This document shows positions 54,825 to 64,000 of a stretch of 64,000 bases of DNA, in pieces. The DNA comes from Luidia sarsii (taxonomy: Eukaryota; Echinodermata; Asteroidea; Paxillosida; Luidiidae): positions 18,356,493 through 18,420,492 of the forward strand of contig OX465102.1 in the NCBI GenBank assembly GCA_949987565.1, in the 5' to 3' direction. Position 1 is the first letter of the stretch; every line of letters starts with the position of its first letter. Under the pieces are notes generated by a model that had not been told where the DNA came from, searched no databases, and worked only from the letters and a program-made list of their open reading frames with translations. A program made the position numbers and the translations under genes.

Positions 54825-57800
54825 CTGTGGTGATCAGAACGGCGAAAAGTCAGTAGCAGTCAATGCCCGAGAATGGATGTGGCTCTGAGATTATTTTTAA
54901 TGAAAGATCGCCAAACACAAGGCCTCATAAGGCCGCTCGAGGTGATGGCTACAGGGAACAAAGTCAAAGTCAAAGGAAACGAATGTATCTATTCACGTTC
55001 CTCTTGAACAGATACAGTTTGTACAAAGATGGAAAACAGGATGTAGGTATAGAGTTCCAAAGCATAGCAGTACGGGGGAAGAAGCTATTGGAACATTTCA
55101 CAGCACTGCACTACGGAACAGAAACTGTGCCGGTAGCACAGAGTGTCGGGTCTGGTCTCTCTCGTGGACGACGGACAGACCAGGAACCGCTGAGTTACCG
55201 GCTCCTCCCATCAGAGCCACACTCAATCTCGAACGACATGACTTACATGGCGTGAACGCAAACTTTCCAAACTTTCTTTTTGTTGTGCTTCTATACCGTG
55301 CAAACCATATCTAAGTTATCAAACATTATCCTAGTAATAAATGTTCAAAAAGGCTCTCCATAGTTGTCCTTACGACCACGTAGGCTGCAGCGCTTATTAT
55401 TAGAAATCAGTGATTCTGTTGTTTTAACACGCTCCAAAGGACGGTAGTCAGTGATTAGGCCTATGGGGTGAATGAAGAATACGTTATTTACCTTTCCCAC
55501 GCTTTTAAATGAAAATCAAATTGATTCTGCCTTTGGTAAAAAATGGTCAGTGATTAGGGTGACCAGGAATATGTACAAAAAAATTTGACCCGCTTCAGGA
55601 AAAGGTGATATAAGTTGCAAACAATAAAAATCAAGTTGTGTCCATGACTGGAAGGCCCACATTGTAAGATTTATTTGTGTATAATAGCAGAGCTCTTCCT
55701 TTATGTAGTTATGACATATCTGCATATTAATTAGGTCCGTGGAGTTAAAAGTACAAAAGGCGAGAAAATAGGCTTTTAAAAATCTGACTCTTCTGTGAGG
55801 AACATAAGTGTGCTTGTTAAAAGAGTTATTTTACACATTTTATTGATGAAAATCGCCACTTTTGTGAATAAAACCTGAAAGTGTAAGCATTGAAGATATG
55901 ATTTCAGAAGGAAAAAAAATCCAAAATTTTACCGAAAATTCCAACCTCTCAACATTGAGTGAGCCATTTCATGCAAATGCATAGCGCGACTTATATCACC
56001 TTTCTCAAAATGTCCGAATTTATACGTCAATCCCTCTGTCCCGTACATATATCTTCATAGTATACTTACCCGAACCCATACCACTCACGCTATTTCGCCC
56101 CAGGTGGGGCCTTACGAAATAGATTTGCTGGTTTTAGAGACATTATTTCCCCTATAAAGTAACGATTCGAACTCACTTAGCAAATCTGTGAAGGTGTAGG
56201 CAGCGATTTGACGAATCTCCTCATAGTTCAGCTCTTCGAAAAAAATGACCACATCGATTATATTTTTCCTGCGCAAAGAGATGGGAGCCATGATTAGGCC
56301 TACCAATCAGTGCATGGTGAATGCTAAAAGGTTTTAGTTAAAGGGTCTCTGCAATAAACATTTTATCACTTTAATCCAAGCTACAGAACTTTTGTGCAGT
56401 GTTGCTAACAATCAAACCGTTTTTTTACACTCGTTCTGGCGGTGGATTTGCAGTTGAGAATTTCAATAATTATGAAACACAATTTGTTGTTTCTGAAAAT
56501 TTCTGGTTTTTCCTACAGTCATTATCCCTAAACCTGTTGAATCACTGCCAAAATGTATGGTTCACAATCATTTAGTAAAGGAGTTTATCACCAAACCTAA
56601 TCCAGAGGGATTTTGCAGTTGGAAGGTAATTTTTTTTAATTTTTTAATTGTGGGTTCCAGACATGACTTAACAATAGCGTCCTCATTTTTTATAAGGACA
56701 TTTCTAAAGGTAAAACAGACTCCACTAATAGAAAGAGGCTTGCCGATATGTTTGTACACTTCAGATCCCTAGATGACAGCAGAAAATGAGCTCGACTGTG
56801 ACATTTATTGCAAAGATCCTTTAAAGGGGAATGAAAACCAGAGAAAAACGTTGGCTTATCCGATTGGGTGTTAAAAACAACCTACAATTACCTATGTGCT
56901 ACTCACCTACGAGTTTCACAAAGAGGGAAAAATCATGGAATTCGGTGGTTCGAATTCGCGTTTCTGCAAGCCGCCATCTTTTCGAATGGCCCGCCAGTCA
57001 CTGCGGGGGGTATGACATCGCAATGGAAAACTCCCGCATGTGCTCATAGGTACTTGTAGGTTGTTTTTAACACCCAATCAGATAGCCAACATTTTTCTCT
57101 GGGTTTCATTCCCCTTAAAATCATTGAAAAAGAAATCCTCATTGCACACCACTTAAATGATGTATGCCGATGTTAAAATCACAGAATGCAGCAATTATCA
57201 AAATATATGACTCTGCCTGCCACATCATGTGATTTTAACGTCATCTTGACTTCACCTTCAAGCAATAAGCAGGGTTTTCTCGGGTATGTTGCTTTCCGTT
57301 CAAATACTAGACCCTATGTAAAGGCATTACCAACGCATATTCAATGGCTGTGAATTATAAACGGGAACATAATTGAATTTTACTTTTGTCTCAAATACAC
57401 CTAGCTACGTCAATATGGAACGGACCAAAATTGCACACATCTTGACATAGTAATCCCCAAATTCCTTCAATATTACCCAAGTATCTTTCAAGTATCTTTC
57501 CCACCTATTGGTTTCTTCATTACCGTTTCAAAATCTTGTCAAGATTAAAAAAAAAATCCCACCAGATAAGGGTATGTCCTGACATATCACAATGATTCTT
57601 TCTTGTCAAATAGACGCATGCATTCTGACAAGAGTGATGATTATTACAAGAATCGCATTGTCAAGACAGAACCTTCTTTTCTAATTTCCAGTTCCACTCA
57701 AAAGGTGGAGATGTCTCAGTCGAACAGATGAATACTGACAACTTATCGATAGTGTATAAAGACTGTCCAGTCGGGAAGAACACTCGTGCATCCGAAGCAT

Positions 57801-60800
57801 GAATGACACCATCTGATGATGCTGTTGCTTCTGGGGAAGCATAGAAATTCCACTCCCCTGAACTCAATACGATAGCAATGTTGCTTCTTTTTATTAGATT
57901 TAAGATTGATTCAGTTCGATTCAGCCCTGCCGCATAGAACACGAACGAGGACTGGTCATCGCCGGGTTGCTCGGCCAAATGACATGCATGAGTGCATTCA
58001 GACGCTAAATTTTAAATCACTTTATGCCCTGTTTGTGACTTTTTAGAATTACTTTTTTACGTCATCATGACGTAATAATGTACCATGGAATGCGGGTAGG
58101 ATTGAAGCGCGTAAATTATAATGGGTCATTAAAAATGACCTCTGACCATCTTTTCACTTCCTTCCCTTCTGCATGGCAGCAAAGTCTACAGAGAGTCTAG
58201 TTTTGTTTTTGGAGGGGGGAAAGCCGCATACCTGAGGAAGCTCTGGCTACTGTTAAAGGCTTCCTCCACGGCCTGCGAGATGTGTTCGGCCGGCCAGAAC
58301 ACCTCGGAGATCCTGGGCGTGAACACCTCGCGGAAGCACGGCACGCTGCAGTTGCATTGGGTGTCGATGGCGGCCTGGAAGGACTCTGTATAATTATATG
58401 TACACACAAGTGACAAGTGAACACGCAGCAATTTCGTGAAAATCTGACAGGCCAAATTTTCATACAATTTGAAAAGAAACATTTTAAGGGCCTGACGTGT
58501 CGATCCTAGCAGGACTCTTCTTAAAAGCACAATTCTACCTTTGAGAAAGGTCGTGCAGTATGATTTCTGTGCATCGCTCATCGTCTTGCGATTGATCTGA
58601 AAGGGTCTCTGCAATATACACGTTATCACTTAAATCCCTGCTACAGAACTGTTTTACAGTGTTGCTAACAATCAAACTGTTCCTTTTTCACACTCGTTCT
58701 GGGGTGGATTTGCGTGTTTTCAGTTTTTATGCTAATGAGATTTTCAATATTCATGAGCAAATTTGTGTTGTCATCAAAGGATCATGCAACACAAACCCAA
58801 TTGGTCGTGTACTAAAGTTTCTGAAAATTTCTGGTTTTTCCTGCAGACATTATCCCTAAACGTGTTGATTTACTGCCAAGATGTATGCTTCATAATCATT
58901 AAAAGTCAAGGATTTTGTAATCAATCCTAATCCATGCCAGAGGGATTAATTTGCAATTTGAAAGTTAATGTTTTTCGTATGTTGTTTAACCTGTGGGTTC
59001 CAGACATGACCTTACAATAGTTTCTTCATTTTTTATCAGGACATTTTTAAAGGTAAAACAGATGAATAATGTCTGACTCCACTAAGAAAAAGGAAGATTG
59101 TACATGCACTTCTTGTCCCTTGATGACAGCAGATAATGAGCTTGACGGTGATATTTATTGCAAAGACCCTTTATACAACCAAACCAAACCAAACCAATAT
59201 CACAAAACCAAAACCTATATCCTAATGAGCGAGAAATGGGACTTACGTTTACGGAGAGCTGGTCGAACACATTCATGAAACTTCCCATAGGTACAGAACT
59301 CTAGGTGCATCAGGTCTAGCAATGGGGAAAAAACAGAGCGATTTATTAGAACAATATATGTTACTGTATTCATCAGAGAAATTGATCTCTTTGCATACAA
59401 CATCTTGACGCTACCTATCGATCCCGATTGTACAACACAAAAATAGGGTACAGCCGTTCTCTCCGTGTTGAGCTCGACCTCATTAATTGCCACTGGTACA
59501 TGGTATGGCCCCTCCTCCTCCAGTCCACCCACAGCTGGCCTATCAGGAGTCGTTATCGCCTGCCAGTCAAGAGTGGCGCCAAATTCCAGGCGGCCACATG
59601 CACGACCGAACACAGTGCAGACCGTTGGTTTGTGCTCGAGGTCTTTTTAAAGGTCAAAACATCATTGGGAAGATCGGAAAACATCGACGTCCACAGATTT
59701 CCTGCTAATTTACACAGTTTGCAGATGGTCATGATATAATCCTCGTGTTGAAATCTTACGGTCTGGGATGATGTTCTTCCCAAGAAATCTCCACTAAAAC
59801 ATCGACACTATTTTACACTACAGAACAGTGCGAAACCCGTGACTTTTTTGTTTGTTTTCTACTTTCTCAGATTACTATTTGAGCTACAAACTTCGAAGGA
59901 TTTATTTGCTTGAATGTGGTTAATGGTTTAACACACACTGTGGCAATCTGTTGATCTTTATCAGTGTTGTATAGGGCCTGCAAATAAAGCGAACGAATTA
60001 CAGAGGCTGTTCTGTGGGGATTGGCACCTGAAATGTTGTTGCATAAGTGCATGGATGTGCATGGCTAACCTGGTCCAGCAGGGAGGTCGGACGTTCTACA
60101 GCCACACAGTTCGGCGAGGAGTTTGGCCTTGCACAGTGCTTGGCACGTCTCCACCGTGTAGCGGTACCCGTCTATCCAGTCCTCGGGAACGCACTCCGTC
60201 ACGTAGGGCTTCTTCATGTTCACCAACTATCGGAGGAGATCGAAATAAGATCGATACAGAATAATTATGTGTAACTTGTCAACGGGAGACTCAGAGACGC
60301 AAGGTGGCGCCCTATATTGCATTCACTTTACGGGCTGCTCGATCTAAATGGCCAAGATGGATCAAGTCGATGAGTACGAGAATAAGTCGGAAAGAGACCA
60401 TGTGTAAACAAATTGTCACGTCGCCTACAAGTTGCTAAATTCCTGTGAACTATTGACTATAACGTGGGTCTGGAACACTTACAGTACCAGATAAAAATGT
60501 ATAAACGGAAAGGGGTAGACCTACAAAGGCTTCTTTGAAAATTCTCTTGAATTTGTCCTTCCTCTGTCATGTGTGTCAGGGCTTTCCTTCCCCTGACTGT
60601 CTGTGTGTGTCCTTGTCACTTTGCCTTCGAGAAAGGTCCTGCTAGGATCGAAACGTCAGGCCCTCTAACTTTTGAGATTCATGTATTGCAGGTCATTTTA
60701 GCCAATGAGCAGTTTTCAACAGTTTTTTTTGCATAAAAACAACATGTAGGGGGCCTGACATCTTGATGCAAGAAAGACCTTTCCGAAAGGCCTTCGGGAA

Positions 60801-62347
60801 AGGTCATGCTCAAATACGAACGACAGGCCCTCTATATTTTTTGGGACAATTTGCGTTGTAGTTATTGTATTTAGTGAGCAGTTTACAACATGTTTGTATA
60901 CGTCTTCATTTTTTTTAGCGTTTCTTAGAGGAACCGGAGAACTCACTAATTCGTAGACATTACATGCCCTGTCCATCGTCCGGAGACTGCAGGCAGCTTA
61001 ACGGAAAAACTCAACAGCAAATGATTTTTTGGGGGAAAATGTCCCCTTTTGTTTGGTTTCTATAAGATTACCAATTCTCATGTGACCTCCTCCTCTGAGG
61101 CACTTTTTGTTTAAACAGCCGAACAGCTTTCACTAAATCAAAGAAGATATAGGATAATCAATCTTCTGTTAATTGGATATGTAGCTCCAATATTAATTAG
61201 TATTACCCTTATCAGATCCATGTTTTGATAAGCCGATGAATAATTACACTACGCTTTTTCCAAAATCAGATAGGAATATTTTTAAGGTCAGTTTCATTAG
61301 ATTGTAAAAGCTTCTTTATGGATATGCTCTTAGCATAAAAGGTGAATTATTATATGTTTTGAAATACACAATTTTACGGTGGAGTGCTTTTGAATTTTAA
61401 AGGTCAATTTCTTTTGATTGTGAAAGCTTTTTCATGAATACTCATAGCATAATATGTGATTTAGTATCTGTTTTAAAATACATAATCTTAAGGTGCGTTT
61501 GAAAAATATACAATTACTCTAATGCACCGACGGAAATCTAATTTGTTAAGGGAAACTTTCACCAGTTCATCAATCATCTTTTTTCCCCATATTGTTGGTA
61601 GAAAATATAACCCCTCCAAAGGTCACCAAAACGCACGATATACACACGGCGATTGTATTGATGTTTTTGTTGTCGACTTGCAACCACAGCCGAGCGAGTA
61701 CCCCTGTATACGTCACCATAACTGGTTTTCCGTTTCCCCATATGAAATGCGTGTATTGAGAAGGGCGCCAGTGATGGACGCCCTCAACGGTGGAAGCATG
61801 GAACGTGTTTCATTTCTCTACAATTCCGGGATGACATCGTGGATTTTTTATCGAAAAAAAAAGCTATTCAGATTATTTTCTTATGTGTTTATGTTATGAA
61901 GGTGTCATTTGGATACATAAAACGTTATGGCTTGCAATCGCAAAATCAATTTGTCGAAAACCGTTTTATTTGCTCTTTAAAGGAATTATTATTATTGAAT
62001 GGTTTATTAAAAATATAATTAGTCGTGGCCTAGGGCCGAATTGAAAAATGATTTACAATTCAAAAAATCAATCATAAACAGTAAGAGCAATTTAAGTTAG
62101 TAGTCTCCAAATAGGCTTTATAAAACTCATCCAAAGGAGACTTAGGCCTAATTACAATTGAAAACAAAATGAAATTAAATGAAATGACAAAAAATACTCG
62201 AGGGAAAAATGAACGGGAAGAATGAGAGGCAATAGGAAGTTAGCTTACCTGGGTAAATTTGAGAGTGACTAGTGTTTCAAATCCCGGGGACACGGAGAAG
62301 CCCAGCTGCTTAACGAAAGGGTACTCGCCTTGTTTGTGCAGCATAAT
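54664..62347 (-). CDS. ENaC/degenerin/ASIC-family sodium channel, 3' part (last six coding exons, 5' end outside window)
   Basis: Trimeric amiloride-sensitive/acid-sensing type cation channel subunit; the last 238 residues plus stop are present. Exons in order: 62249-62347, 60070-60226, 59247-59300, 58232-58385, 56177-56268, 54664-54824, all GT-AG and in frame. Seen: the QLGFSVSPGFET segment typical of ASIC palm/finger, a cysteine-rich thumb (TVETCQALC, ELCGC, FCTYGKFHEC, TQCNCSVPC), the FFEELNYEE strand just before TM2, and TM2 with GGYMGLMVGASLITFLEF. GAS is the family selectivity filter. TM1 and the N-terminus must lie beyond 64000. The subfamily (ASIC, BASIC or peptide-gated) cannot be fixed from the C-terminal half. 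Confidence 0.93.
56177..56268 (-). CDS. ENaC/ASIC-like exon (pre-TM2 strand)
   Basis: 92 bp. KNIIDVVIFFEELNYEEIRQ, then IAAYTFTDLL; equivalent to NILVLDIFFEALNYE in ASICs. Acceptor GCGCAG, donor GTGAGT. Confidence 0.93.
56338..56826. mobile_element. Element family 4 (AAAGGGTCTCTGCAATA ends), copy 1
   Basis: About 490 bp with inverted ends AAGGGTCTCTGCAATAAA and TTTATTGCAAAGATCCTT. The interior (TGCTAACAATCAAACCGTTT, CAGACATGACTTAACAATAG) matches 58598-59173. Confidence 0.87.
56820..57119. mobile_element. Foldback element with about 75-bp arms
   Basis: TTTAAAGGGGAATGAAAACC... at the left pairs with GGGTTTCATTCCCCTTAAAA at the right; the arms both include GTGTTAAAAACAACCTACAA or its complement. 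The loop of about 140 bp contains GCCGCCATCTTTTCGAATGG. Confidence 0.9.
58232..58385 (-). CDS. ENaC/ASIC-like exon (CNCSVPC)
   Basis: 154 bp. SFQAAIDTQCNCSVPCFREV, FTPRISEVFWPAEH, ending FNSSQSFLR with a sequon NSS. The CxCxxPC motif is diagnostic of the family. Acceptor ATACAG, donor GTATGC. Confidence 0.94.
58598..59173. mobile_element. Element family 4, copy 2
   Basis: About 575 bp, same orientation as 56338-56826, ends AAAGGGTCTCTGCAATATA and TATTGCAAAGACCCTTTA. It carries about 80 bp more interior (around 58715-58800). Both copies lie in introns of the channel gene. Confidence 0.87.
59247..59300 (-). CDS. ENaC/ASIC-like short exon
   Basis: 54 bp. Encodes EFCTYGKFHECVRPALRK with the split codons, equivalent to the YCTPEQYKECADPALD segment of ASICs. 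Acceptor CCTAG, donor GTAAGT. Confidence 0.9.
59646..59985. mobile_element. MITE family 3, copy in a channel-gene intron
   Basis: TTTAAAGGTCAAAACATCATTGG start, CTTACGGTCTGGGATG interior, TGTTGTATAGGGCCTGC end. Intron between the 60070-60226 and 59247-59300 exons. Confidence 0.82.
60070..60226 (-). CDS. ENaC/ASIC-like exon (thumb cysteines)
   Basis: 157 bp. LVNMKKPYVTECVPEDW, then YTVETCQALCKAKLLAELC, GCRTSDLPAG. The C...C...CGC spacing is that of the thumb disulfides. Acceptor CGATAG, donor GTTAGC, phase 1 out. Confidence 0.94.
60738..60838. repeat. Hairpin element in a channel-gene intron
   Basis: Diverged member: GGGGCCTGACATCTTGATGC, AAGACCTTTCCGAAAGG, AAGGTCATGC and CGACAGGCCCTCT. A right half of the same family lies 70 bp away at 60617-60668. 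Confidence 0.78.
62249..62347 (-). CDS. ENaC/ASIC-like exon (QLGFSVSPG segment)
   Basis: 99 bp, 33 codons, phase 0 to 0. IMLHKQGEYPFVKQLGFSVS then PGFETLVTLKFTQ, matching the H.Q.EPPF...LGFGVAPGFQT region of ASICs. Acceptor TTATAG, donor GTAAGC. Confidence 0.93.
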
Positions 62348-62392
62348 CTATAAAGAAAGTAAAACGAAGCGGTCAAAAATGACCAAGAAATG

Positions 62393-62842
62393 TCAATACA
62401 CCGATCCAGTAGGCCACGCCCCTTAAGAAATTGTCCAATCACAACGCGCGATTTAAGGTCCGACAAATTGCCGCCATTTTTTGGGACAAATCGTTTTAAA
62501 TGTTGCATTCTTTACTAGGCCGACACACTTTTCGTTGTGTTTACTTTTGTTTTGTATGTACCACTCAATGCCCTTGCAAATCCGAGTTTTATCCTTAACC
62601 ATGGTCAAGCGGTGTTTATATTTTCATTGTAATTCTGACTCTCGATACCCTGGCAAGTGAAGAATTGTACATTTTTCGTCTTTTCCATAACCAAAGTCCA
62701 ACGGAGAGAAGTGCTTTCGGTGGTTGCGTGCTTGCAGTGGACGCGCACGGCGTGTGGGTGATTGTGACACGTTGTGCGCATGTACGCGGTTGCTTGACCG
62801 TTGCTATGGTGGGCGTGGCCTACTGGATCGGTGTATTGGGCT
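62393..62842. mobile_element. Foldback element, 28-bp arms
   Basis: CAATACACCGATCCAGTAGG (62394) and its complement CCTACTGGATCGGTGTATTG (62819) face each other, extended by GCCACGCCC/GGGCGTGGC. The left arm starts 47 bp upstream of the acceptor of the 62249-62347 exon. Confidence 0.88.
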
Positions 62843-63179
62843 TCACCCATGAATCCCACATCCAAACGTCACACCCCACGGGACAGTTTGCAACTTTCAG
62901 CGATCATTCAGCGATCATTACGACTGTTTACAGTTCCTAAAGCTTTATCTGAAGTCACCATCCTTCGACACTCGCGTATCATATTACTGTAGTTCTTATC
63001 TCTTTCTGTCTCTTTATTTCTACTGAGAAGTTGTTCCCGCTGACATCGAAACATCATCTCCGTTTTCAAGACTGGAAAAAAGAGAGTAAATAAATGGTCT
63101 GCTCACACAGCGCTAATTACACGTCGAATAACATTATCACCGACGCAAAATCATAATTCATCTGTTATATTCAACCCAT

Positions 63180-63350
63180 TTAAGGGTTGCCCCAATTGAC
63201 GTATTAGATAGCACTGCGCGCTCGATGCTTTGCCCGATTGCCTGCTGAAAGAAATATACAGGCAGCTCGAGAGGGAATTGAACCAGCGTCTCCTGGTTTC
63301 TAGCGCAGACAGGCCTCTTAGCCACTCGACCACCGAGCTGGTGGAGGTCA
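63180..63350 (-). repeat. tRNA-like repeat, Leu/Ser type
   Basis: Minus strand AGCTCGGTGGTCGAGTGGCT (A-box) and CTGGTTCAATTCCCTCTCG (B-box). Same family as 13045-13310, followed by GCCTGTATATTTCTTTCAGC. Confidence 0.75.
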
Positions 63351-64000
63351 AGAGGTGGGCGCCAATATGTGTAATAGGGGATGGCACTTTGTTGCAACCT
63401 AAAGGCCCCTTCACACCTAATCAGATTTAGCCAGAATCAAACAGAACAGAGCCAGCCGGATTGAGGAATCTTCAAAACATCGTTCCATTACTTAGAATAT
63501 GCTTCAAACTTTGTTCGACCGATTCTTGCTCATTACTGAAAAACAAAACACCTTTCATCCCGACGGTATTCCGAGTCACTCCACCTATATAATGTGACAA
63601 TAGGGTTTATTAATCCGCAAGGAGCCTTTGGCGGATCCCCCCCCCCTGTGTTTTTTTCTATAGCGTCTCACTGAGTTTTTTTCTGCGTGCTGAGGCTTTA
63701 TGACTTTTTGGCCAGCTTACAAGGCACATTTTGAAATGCATTAAAATTGGAGGTGCCGTTCTCTGACAATGAACATTTTCAAGGCCACGGTGTAGTTTGG
63801 TGGAAATTGTGCCATTGACTTATACTACATAAAAACATAGCATTCAAAGTGAATAGTGTATTTTTTTTCAGGAATTCTTTTGCGAAATTAGCTTATAAAT
63901 ATTGCAGTTTGCATTTGTTGGTTCTTTGCGTTTCTGTATCATTGTAAAATTCATCCAAACACTGAAACAGATTCTCTTATCGGAAATTCAAAAGAAACAT

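Larger units (their letters stand above)
62348..64000. other. Intron or 5' region of the ENaC-like gene to window edge
   Basis: No further channel exon is visible, so the next upstream exon lies outside. The stretch holds a foldback with arms 62394-62422 and 62812-62840, and a tRNA-like repeat at about 63262-63345. Confidence 0.5.

Noticed and set aside
61522..61899. 125-codon plus-strand frame in a channel-gene intron
   Set aside because: No homology recognised, ordinary AT-rich composition, no promoter or splice context; could be chance.

Overview
This is animal (metazoan) nuclear DNA: short exons of 50-310 bp with GT-AG splice sites, long AT-leaning introns, and about as much dispersed and tandem repeat as unique sequence. 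Protein-level resemblance (SLC6 transporters and an ENaC/ASIC channel) plus many tRNA-derived repeats, hairpin MITE-like elements and pentanucleotide satellites suggest a marine invertebrate, possibly an echinoderm. The species assignment is an inference that I cannot verify.

All recognisable genes lie on the minus strand, so they read from right to left. (1) About 62.35-54.66 kb: the last six coding exons of a degenerin/ENaC/ASIC-type sodium channel, from the extracellular domain through the second membrane helix with a G-A-S selectivity filter to the stop codon. Its 5' part lies beyond the right edge. (2) 46.28-25.48 kb: a complete 14-coding-exon gene for a Na+/Cl--dependent SLC6 (NSS) transporter, here called NSS-B, predicted 636 aa. 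A candidate TATA promoter and noncoding first exon lie near 47.2 kb. (3) 16.09-0.90 kb: a second complete 14-coding-exon SLC6 gene, NSS-A, predicted 678 aa. Eight of the 14 exons are exactly the same length in the two genes and every splice phase agrees, so they are head-to-tail tandem duplicates. The paralogues differ at a key substrate-pocket position in TM6 (Phe in NSS-B, Gly in NSS-A), in their N-terminal tails, and in their C-terminal tails (NSS-A ends in a class I PDZ-type ligand, NSS-B does not).

Noncoding layout: 1-900 distal 3' flank of NSS-A; 16.1-25.4 kb intergenic between NSS-A and NSS-B (MITEs, a 48-bp perfect inverted repeat, tRNA-like repeats); 46.3-54.6 kb intergenic between NSS-B and the channel (a GGGCT array, MITEs, degenerate repeats). 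The introns of NSS-B are unusually loaded with tandem arrays: a hexamer purine tract at the last acceptor, 129-bp hairpin units, a 38-bp minisatellite on both sides of exon 12, a CCAGCCAA-type array, telomere-like repeats, a 16-bp array, a 1.45-kb GCAGA array and two large polypyrimidine tracts. NSS-A introns carry a GGAAT satellite, several foldback elements and a 63-bp tandem repeat that triplicates a splice donor.

All long reading frames other than these exons fall in simple tandem arrays or are antisense shadows. I found no evidence for CRISPR, an operon, prophage or a microbial system. The points most worth a second look are the paralogue pocket divergence, the triplicated splice donor, the minisatellite seeded from a dispersed repeat, and the stop codon of NSS-B embedded in an AATAAA hexamer.
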